Source: Thermoflexus hugenholtzii JAD2 (GTDB lineage: Bacteria > Chloroflexota > UBA11872 > UBA12225). Taken from it: 37,028 bases of DNA. The position numbers were made by a program, and so were the translations under genes. The notes under the pieces were generated by a model. It was not told the origin of the DNA, did no database searches, and saw only the letters and a program-made list of their open reading frames with translations. Location: NCBI GenBank assembly GCA_945907765.1, contig CAMDTO010000011.1, forward strand, positions 1 to 37,028. Reading direction: 5' to 3'. This document shows, piece after piece, positions 32,198-37,028 of the stretch (position 1 is the first letter of the stretch; each line of letters opens with the position of its first letter).

Positions 32198-33304
32198 ATG
32201 AGCTCGTTGCTTGCAGATGGTGCAGAGGCGTCGCCTTCGTCCCCGTCCCCAGATCGTGTCGGTGCGGTTGTCCTTGCGGCCGGATCTGGCACCCGGATGC
32301 GGTCTTCCCTGCACAAGGTCCTGCATCCTGTCGTCGGTCGCACCATGCTGTGGCACGTCCTGGAGGCGGTCCGCGGTGCCGGAGTTCTGCCTTCCTCGAC
32401 GGTGATCGTCGTTGGTGACCGCGCCGGACAGGTTGTGGCTTCGGTCGATCAGGACCGGGCTGGTGCCGGGTACACGTATGCCGAGCAGGCCGAACGGCTT
32501 GGGACCGGGCACGCCACGTTGGTTGCTCGTCCGCAGGTGAAGGGAAACCCGTCGACGATCGTGGTCGCCTACGGAGATACCCCCCTCTTGCAGGCGTCGA
32601 CCGTCGAGCGGTTGCTGCGTACACACCACGAAACCGGCGCGCTGGTCACCCTCGTGACTGGCGTTGTCGACGACCCGTCCGGGTATGGGCGCATTGTCCG
32701 CGACCCCGAGACTGGCGACGTCACCGGGATCGTCGAACACCGCGATGCGACGCCGGAACAGCGTGCCATCCGCGAGATCAACTCGGGTTTCTGTGCCTTC
32801 GATGCCGCGTGGATGTGGGCGAACCTGCCGCTTGTCCCGACGGCCCCGAACGGGGAGATCTACCTGACCACGCTTGCAGAACTGGCATCGCGCGAGGATC
32901 CGCGCCGGGTCGCCACCACCGTCCTCGACGATGTCTTCGAGACCGTGGGCGTGAACACGCGATTGCAACTTGCCCAGGCCGAGGCGCGGCTAAGGCGACG
33001 TCTTGTCCTCCAGATGATCGGCGCTGGTGTGACCTGTGAGGATCCGGCGACGGTCTACCTGGAACCGGGCGTTGAAATCGGTGAGGAGACGGTCATTCGC
33101 GCCAATACCCACTTGCGCGGAACGACACGCGTCGGGAGAGGCTGCATCATCGGCCCGAACGCAATCCTCACCGATGCGACCGTCGGTGATGGCGCGATGG
33201 TGGTTGCCTCGGTCATTGATGGCGTTGCGGTTGCGCCGGGTACGTCAGTCGGGCCGTTCTCCAATCTCGCGCTTCCGGGGGGCGCAGTTGCGCGCCACGT
33301 GTGA
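32198..33304 (+). CDS. glmU: GlmU-like UDP-GlcNAc pyrophosphorylase, truncated (no acetyltransferase site)
   Basis: 368 residues; full GlmU is about 450-460. The uridyltransferase domain is intact: LAAGSGTRMRSSLHKVLHPV (nucleotide loop and Lys), AEQAERLGTGHATLVA, VVAYGDTPLL with the metal Asp, GYGRIVRD, and EINSGFCAFDAAWMWANL with GEIYLTTL. The C-terminal left-handed beta helix begins (~270, VYLEPGVEIGEETVIRANT) but stops after about five coils at VGPFSNLALPGG, where bifunctional GlmU would continue with the acetyl-CoA and glucosamine-1-P acetylation site. The following 109 bases do not encode it in another frame. It would therefore make UDP-GlcNAc from GlcNAc-1-P only, unless acetylation is done elsewhere. 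ATG start, no clear Shine-Dalgarno. Confidence 0.88.
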   Translation: MSSLLADGAEASPSSPSPDRVGAVVLAAGSGTRMRSSLHKVLHPVVGRTMLWHVLEAVRGAGVLPSSTVIVVGDRAGQVVASVDQDRAGAGYTYAEQAERLGTGHATLVARPQVKGNPSTIVVAYGDTPLLQASTVERLLRTHHETGALVTLVTGVVDDPSGYGRIVRDPETGDVTGIVEHRDATPEQRAIREINSGFCAFDAAWMWANLPLVPTAPNGEIYLTTLAELASREDPRRVATTVLDDVFETVGVNTRLQLAQAEARLRRRLVLQMIGAGVTCEDPATVYLEPGVEIGEETVIRANTHLRGTTRVGRGCIIGPNAILTDATVGDGAMVVASVIDGVAVAPGTSVGPFSNLALPGGAVARHV

Positions 33305-33413
33305 CAGTTACGGCCGTGAGCGCGACCGGGGTTCTCGTGCGGCCGCATGGCTGTCGAGGTTTGACTGAAATGTTCGCGTTACCCGGTGTGCCGGATGGGA
33401 GGAACGCAGGTTG

Positions 33414-34439
33414 ATGGCCACGACGTCGCACTCGTTGGTCGAACAACAGTCCCGCACGGACGAGTTCATCCTCGATCAGGGCATGCCTCTTTATGGCACG
33501 GAGCGCGAAATGCTTGTCTTTTCCGGCACATCGAACCCGTCACTGGCCGCGGAGATCTGCCAGCACCTCGGCATGCGCCAAGGAGGTGCACTCGTCTCGA
33601 CCTTCAAGAATGAGGAAACCCGTGTACGAATAGAGGAAAACGTACGTGGTGCGGATGTGTTCGTCGTGCAGTCGACTTCATCGCCGGTCGACCACCACAT
33701 CATGGAACTCCTCCTCATGATCGACGCCCTTCGGCGCGCCTCGGCACGCCGGGTCACGGCGGTGATCCCGTACTACGGGTACGCCAAGCAGGAGAAGAAG
33801 CTCGCCGGTCGCGAACCGATCTCGGCCAAACTCGTCGCCAACCTCATCCGCACCGCCGGTGCCGACCGCATCGTGGCCATCGACCTCCATGCACCCGCCA
33901 TCGAAGGGTTCTTTGACATTCCGGTCGATCACTTGCGCGCCAACCCGATCATGGCCCGGTGGGTGCAGGAGCACCTGGGCGGTACAGACCTTGCAATCGT
34001 GAGCCCGGACTCAGGTGGGGTCGCCCGCGCCAATGACTTCCGTCTCCGCGTCGGTGGCCAACTTGCCATCGTTGCCAAGCAGCGTCCCCAACCGGACGTC
34101 GCCGAGGTCCTCGAGATGGTCGGTGACGTTCGTGGACGCACGGCAGTCATCGTTGATGACATGATTTCGACCGGTGGCACGCTGATCGAAGCTGCCGAGA
34201 TGCTCCGTTCACGCGGGGCTACCGAGGTCATCGCCTGCGCGACCCATGGAATATTCGCCGGCGACGCCGTCGACCAGATTGATCGATCCTGCATCTCCCG
34301 TGTGGTCACCACGAACACGATTCCACTCGCCGCCGGGGTACACTCGGAGAAGATCGTTCAGGTCAGCATGGCCCCATTGCTTGCCGAGGCCATTCGACGC
34401 ATCCACCACCATCATTCGGTAAGTGCGTTGTTCTCATAG
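33414..34439 (+). CDS. prs: Ribose-phosphate pyrophosphokinase
   Basis: Makes PRPP from ribose-5-phosphate and ATP for nucleotide, His and Trp synthesis. About 341 residues with an N-terminal extension of ~30 before LVFSGTSNPSLAAEIC. The family core is present: FVVQSTSSPVDHHIMELLLMIDALRRASA, VIPYYGYAKQEKKLAGREPISAKLVANL (flexible loop), DLHAPAIEGFFDIPVDHL (with the metal His), VSPDSGGVARANDF and the PRPP-binding VIVDDMISTGGTLIEAAEML. GYAKQEKK replaces the more common GYARQDRK. The start is ATG 33414 or the adjacent TTG 33411; GGGAGG lies 8-11 bases upstream. Confidence 0.94.
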   Translation: MATTSHSLVEQQSRTDEFILDQGMPLYGTEREMLVFSGTSNPSLAAEICQHLGMRQGGALVSTFKNEETRVRIEENVRGADVFVVQSTSSPVDHHIMELLLMIDALRRASARRVTAVIPYYGYAKQEKKLAGREPISAKLVANLIRTAGADRIVAIDLHAPAIEGFFDIPVDHLRANPIMARWVQEHLGGTDLAIVSPDSGGVARANDFRLRVGGQLAIVAKQRPQPDVAEVLEMVGDVRGRTAVIVDDMISTGGTLIEAAEMLRSRGATEVIACATHGIFAGDAVDQIDRSCISRVVTTNTIPLAAGVHSEKIVQVSMAPLLAEAIRRIHHHHSVSALFS

Positions 34440-34444
34440 GTGAT

Positions 34445-34467
34445 GGCGGGACGCGTGGACCGCCTTT
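34445..34467 (+). terminator. Possible weak terminator after prs
   Basis: GGCGG, a 10-base loop, CCGCC, then TTT. The stem is short (5 bp) and the T-run minimal, but it falls just after prs and before the separate promoter of the next gene. Confidence 0.3.
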
Positions 34468-34483
34468 CCGGGACGTAGACAGG

Positions 34484-34489
34484 TATCAA
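34484..34489 (+). promoter_or_regulatory. Probable -10 element of the CNNM/CorC-like gene (leaderless start)
   Basis: TATCAA ends 7 bases before the GTG at 34497. There is no Shine-Dalgarno between them, repeating the leaderless geometry seen for sua5 and ispE. Confidence 0.4.
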
Positions 34490-34496
34490 ACGCGGC

Positions 34497-35936
34497 GTGC
34501 GGATTGTAAATAGTGCACTTCTGGCCACCCTTGCCTCAGGCGTGGTCATCGTTGTTGCTCCCGATGTCGTCGTTGACACACTCCCGTTTGTCCGCAACTT
34601 GCGTCTGGAACTCGGCGGTGTCCTCCTCTCAATCGGCCTCCTCGGCCTTGCCGGAATGCTTGCCACCGTCGAGGCTGCGGTTGGGGCGACCCGGCGTTCC
34701 CGCCTGATGCAAGTCTCCGATGATGCTTCGGGCCGGGCCATGGATCTCCGGATGATCCAGGGCAGGATGGGCGAACTCGGTGCGGTCACCCGCTTTTTCC
34801 AGGCCTTTGCCATCGCGACTGCGTCGGTGCTTCTCGTCTCGGTCGCCGGCACCGATCTCGCAGCGTCGTTTGGGTGGCCGGGTACGTTGCTCGGCATCGT
34901 CGGAGTGGTCACGCTCGTCGCGGTCCTCTTCGGTGACCTCATTCCGCACGCAGCGGGTGTCGCGAACCCCGAGCCGATCGCGTTGGAACTGACTGGCACC
35001 GCACGGGTCTGCCTTGCGATTGGCGCACCCATCTTTGTTGTCTTGCGCTTCGTCGCACGGTTGATCCTGCGCGCACCGGTTGACATCGGCCACGCACGCG
35101 GGTCGGCCCCTGCGGTCTCAGAGGCGGGCATCATGCGTCAGGTCAATGTCGCCAAGGAGGAGGGTGTCTTCGAGGCCGATCAGGGCGCGATGATCGAATC
35201 CATCTTCACGCTCAATGAGACCATTGCCCGCGAGATCATGGTGCACCGCATCGATATCGTCGGTGTCCCCACGACCGCATCGGTTGCCGAGGCCGTCAAA
35301 CGTGGTCTCGACGCCGGACACTCCCGCATCCCCGTGTACGAGGGGACCGTCGACCAGATCGTTGGCATCTTCTACCTCAAGGACGCCCTCCGGCTCCGCC
35401 GGATCGAGGACACGAGGTCCGTTGGCGAGATGATGCGCCCGGCCTATTTCGTGCCTGAGACCAAGAAGGTGGACGACATCCTGCGGGAGATGCAATTCCG
35501 GCGGATCCACCTTGCGACTATCGTCGATGAATATGGTGGCACTGCCGGCCTCATCACCATCGAGGACATTCTCGAGGAGATCGTCGGAGACATCCGCGAT
35601 GAGTTCGATATCGAGGAACCGCCGGTCCAGCGTCTCAGTGAAGACATCGCGGTCGTGGACGCATCTGTGGCGCTTGACGACCTGAATGAAATCCTCGGTC
35701 TTGAACTGGCCTCCGATGATGTGGACACCCTCGGTGGCCTGATTTACGAATCCCTTGGACGTGTCCCGTTGGTCGGGGATGTCATCAGTACGCCGTCGGC
35801 ACGCCTTGTTGTTGAGGAAGTCGACGGGACGCGCATCAACAAGGTGCGTGTCGTCAAGTCCGTGCCCGGGTCCACACCCACGTCCAAGCCGGTTGCCCCT
35901 GACATCGCCATCACGCGTCCCCCTACAGGAGACTGA
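34497..35936 (+). CDS. CNNM/hemolysin-C family membrane protein with CBS pair (CorC/HlyC-like)
   Basis: 479 residues. The N-terminal DUF21-like membrane part has four or five helices (LLATLASGVVIVVAPDVV, LGGVLLSIGLLGLAGMLA, FFQAFAIATASVLLVSVAG, TLLGIVGVVTLVAVLFGDLIPHAAG). The characteristic helix EEGVFEADQGAMIESIFTLNETIAREIMVHR precedes two CBS domains (VGVPTTASVAEAVKRGL, HSRIPVYEGTVDQIVGIFYLKD; EMMRPAYFVPETKKVDDILREM, LATIVDEYGGTAGLITIEDILEEIVGDI). A CorC/HlyC C-terminal domain follows (LNEILGLELASDDVDTLGGLI). Relatives are Mg2+/Co2+ efflux-linked transporters; the classical name hemolysin is historical. cdd follows 6 bases downstream, so the two are probably an operon with recO. Confidence 0.9.
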   Translation: MRIVNSALLATLASGVVIVVAPDVVVDTLPFVRNLRLELGGVLLSIGLLGLAGMLATVEAAVGATRRSRLMQVSDDASGRAMDLRMIQGRMGELGAVTRFFQAFAIATASVLLVSVAGTDLAASFGWPGTLLGIVGVVTLVAVLFGDLIPHAAGVANPEPIALELTGTARVCLAIGAPIFVVLRFVARLILRAPVDIGHARGSAPAVSEAGIMRQVNVAKEEGVFEADQGAMIESIFTLNETIAREIMVHRIDIVGVPTTASVAEAVKRGLDAGHSRIPVYEGTVDQIVGIFYLKDALRLRRIEDTRSVGEMMRPAYFVPETKKVDDILREMQFRRIHLATIVDEYGGTAGLITIEDILEEIVGDIRDEFDIEEPPVQRLSEDIAVVDASVALDDLNEILGLELASDDVDTLGGLIYESLGRVPLVGDVISTPSARLVVEEVDGTRINKVRVVKSVPGSTPTSKPVAPDIAITRPPTGD

Positions 35937-35942
35937 CCGCGA

Positions 35943-36374
35943 ATGGCCGTGCACAATCTTGATGCCGATGTCGAAGCGCGCCTGATCGCCGCCGCCCGTG
36001 ACGTCTGGGACCGCGCGTATGCACCGTATTCCAGGTTCAAGGTTGGGTCTGCGGTCCTTGCCTCCACGCCAGAAGGCACCGGGATCTTCTCCGGGTGCAA
36101 CGTGGAGAACGCAAGCTTCGGCCTGACCATCTGCGCCGAGCGCAACGCGGTCTTCCACGCCGTCGCCTCGGGTGCCCGGTCCATCATCGCCGTCGCGGTG
36201 GTGACCGATGCGCCGGTCCCCACCATGCCGTGTGGGGCGTGCCGGCAGGTCCTCCGTGAGTTTGGCCCGGACATGGTTGTTGTCGGGGCGACGCTTGACG
36301 GACAGATCCGTCACTACCGGCTCTCCCATCTCCTGCCAGACTCCTTCGGTCCCGAGGACTTGCCCTCCCGCTGA
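35943..36374 (+). CDS. cdd: Cytidine deaminase
   Basis: Zinc hydrolase converting cytidine and deoxycytidine to uridine forms in pyrimidine salvage. 143 residues, the usual length of the homotetrameric type. APYSRFKVGSAVL is the N-terminal substrate loop; GCNVENASFGLTICAERNAVF carries the first zinc Cys and the catalytic Glu, and VPTMPCGACRQVLREF supplies the other two Cys. The ATG follows the CNNM gene by 6 bases; AGGAG overlaps the end of that gene (about 13 bases before the ATG, a long spacing). In many bacteria cdd sits next to era and recO; here recO follows directly. Confidence 0.96.
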   Translation: MAVHNLDADVEARLIAAARDVWDRAYAPYSRFKVGSAVLASTPEGTGIFSGCNVENASFGLTICAERNAVFHAVASGARSIIAVAVVTDAPVPTMPCGACRQVLREFGPDMVVVGATLDGQIRHYRLSHLLPDSFGPEDLPSR

Positions 36375-36410
36375 CCGTTCCCGCCTTCCCCGTGCGACAG
36401 GACCACGACC

Positions 36411-37028
36411 ATGCCCGCCGACCGCCTCTACCGGACAGATGCCGTGGTCCTGCGCCGTCACAACACTGGTGAGGCGGACCGCATCCTCACCCTCTTCACC
36501 CCCGGCTACGGCAAGGTCCGCGCGATCGTCAAGGGGGTGCGCCGTGCGAAAAGCCGGATGGGCGGTCACATCGAACTGTTCACACACGTCAATGTCCTGA
36601 TCGCGCGAGGCCGGTCACTCGACATCGTGACCCAGGCGGAGATGCGCCACCCGTTCGGACACCTGCGCGACGACCTCTGGAAGACCGCCTACGCCTCCTA
36701 TGTTGCCGAACTGATCGATCACTTTGCCGAGGAACGCCATGAAGGCCCGGAGAGTGATGACCTCTTCACCATCCTGGTGGATGCCCTCGGGTTCTTCGAT
36801 GCGCTTCCGGACCCGGACCCAGTCGACGGGTCATCGGGTGCGAGCGGGCCGGATGCCCACCTGGTGGCGCGCGCCGTCGAACTCAAGGTCCTCACGGTCC
36901 TTGGATACGCGCCGGAACTTTTCCACTGCGTGCACTGCCGGTCGCGACTGCAACCGGGTGAGAACCGCATCAGCGCACCTGCGGGAGGTGTCATTTGCCC
37001 GGAGTGCGGGCGCCGTGACCAATCCGCC
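36411..37028 (+). CDS. recO: DNA repair protein RecO (3' end outside window)
   Basis: Open to the window end, so it is absent from the ORF track; 206 codons are visible. The N-terminal OB fold is LYRTDAVVLRRHNTGEADRILTLFTPGYGKVRAIVKGVRRAKSRMGG, a good RecO match. The helical domain follows (AYASYVAELIDHFAEERHEGPESDDLFTILVDAL). The zinc-finger region is at the right edge, with all four Cys (FHCVHCRSRL ... VICPECGRRD). RecO loads RecA onto SSB-coated ssDNA together with RecR in recombinational repair. The ATG lies 36 bases after the cdd stop; CAGGA about 9 bases upstream may be the ribosome site. An insertion (DPDPVDGSSGASGPDA) lengthens the helical domain. Confidence 0.94.
   Translation, partial: MPADRLYRTDAVVLRRHNTGEADRILTLFTPGYGKVRAIVKGVRRAKSRMGGHIELFTHVNVLIARGRSLDIVTQAEMRHPFGHLRDDLWKTAYASYVAELIDHFAEERHEGPESDDLFTILVDALGFFDALPDPDPVDGSSGASGPDAHLVARAVELKVLTVLGYAPELFHCVHCRSRLQPGENRISAPAGGVICPECGRRDQSA

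Noticed and set aside
32093-32968. Minus-strand ORFs over tRNA-Gln and glmU
   Set aside because: They overlap a well-formed tRNA and the GlmU uridyltransferase motifs on the plus strand; their sequence is typical antisense composition.
33361-33366. TTGACT as a -35 box for prs
   Set aside because: No -10-like hexamer occurs at 16-18 bases downstream; the nearest TACCCG is only 13 bases away.
35118-36587. 489-residue minus-strand ORF opposite the CNNM gene, cdd and recO
   Set aside because: The opposite strand encodes three clear families across the whole span; the Asp/His/Gly/Arg-rich antisense product has no family features.

Overview
The window is about 37 kb of high-GC chromosomal DNA with tightly packed genes, many of them overlapping by 1-11 bases. 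I see no plasmid, phage or IS machinery. The content looks like a Chloroflexota genome, perhaps Thermomicrobia-like. This rests on the hrcA-grpE-dnaK-dnaJ-prmA-rsmE-HIT order, a CIRCE operator, the 7TM-HD/ybeY/dgkA and cdd/recO blocks, and probable leaderless starts. The taxon is an inference; no rRNA or phylogenetic marker was compared.

Layout. (1) 1-4999, plus strand: the 3' end of a sugar-phosphate isomerase-like gene, an MFS transporter, a tyrosine recombinase (Xer family), a long-form Sua5 threonylcarbamoyl-AMP synthase and a class IV aminotransferase-fold protein that lacks the expected PLP lysine. (2) 5018-10317, mostly minus strand: an SDR epimerase/uronate-dehydrogenase-like gene, a CYTH protein and a TPMT-type methyltransferase (one coupled unit); a divergent plus-strand 4HBT thioesterase; then two enolase-superfamily sugar-acid dehydratase-like genes separated by a nested palindrome. 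(3) 10518-11748: proC and a small conserved-looking unknown gene that has its own extended -10 promoter and a possible 9-codon leaderless upstream ORF. (4) 11811-19558: an exopolysaccharide cluster with a Wzy/O-antigen-ligase-like polymerase, a GT4, a GT4-GT2 fusion, a GT2 and a WbaP/WcaJ-type initiating sugar transferase. The start/stop overlaps imply one operon; flippase and export genes are not in view. (5) 19620-26741: the heat-shock operon headed by a CIRCE variant (hrcA-grpE-dnaK-dnaJ), running into prmA, rsmE and a HIT protein. (6) 26900-37028: PgpH-like c-di-AMP phosphodiesterase, ybeY, dgkA; a minus-strand lipoate-ligase-like gene; ispE, tRNA-Gln(UUG), a C-terminally truncated glmU, prs, a CNNM/CorC-type CBS protein, cdd and the 5' part of recO.

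How the genes fit together. Region 4 probably makes a lipid-linked surface polysaccharide, and UDP-GlcNAc (GlmU) and undecaprenol or diacylglycerol kinase (DgkA) could feed it. Region 5 is HrcA-repressed proteostasis joined to ribosome modification (PrmA, RsmE). Region 6 is a housekeeping cluster: ribosome maturation, isoprenoid precursors, PRPP and pyrimidine salvage, DNA repair. The enolase-superfamily genes, the SDR and the isomerase suggest catabolism of sugar acids.

No stretch above 300 bases lacks a gene. The largest gap (10318-10517) holds a 10-bp tandem repeat. I found no obvious new defence or mobile system. The most unusual items are the lysine-less aminotransferase-fold protein, the GlmU without an acetyltransferase active site, the compensated CIRCE variant, the GT4-GT2 fusion and a recurrent leaderless start pattern.
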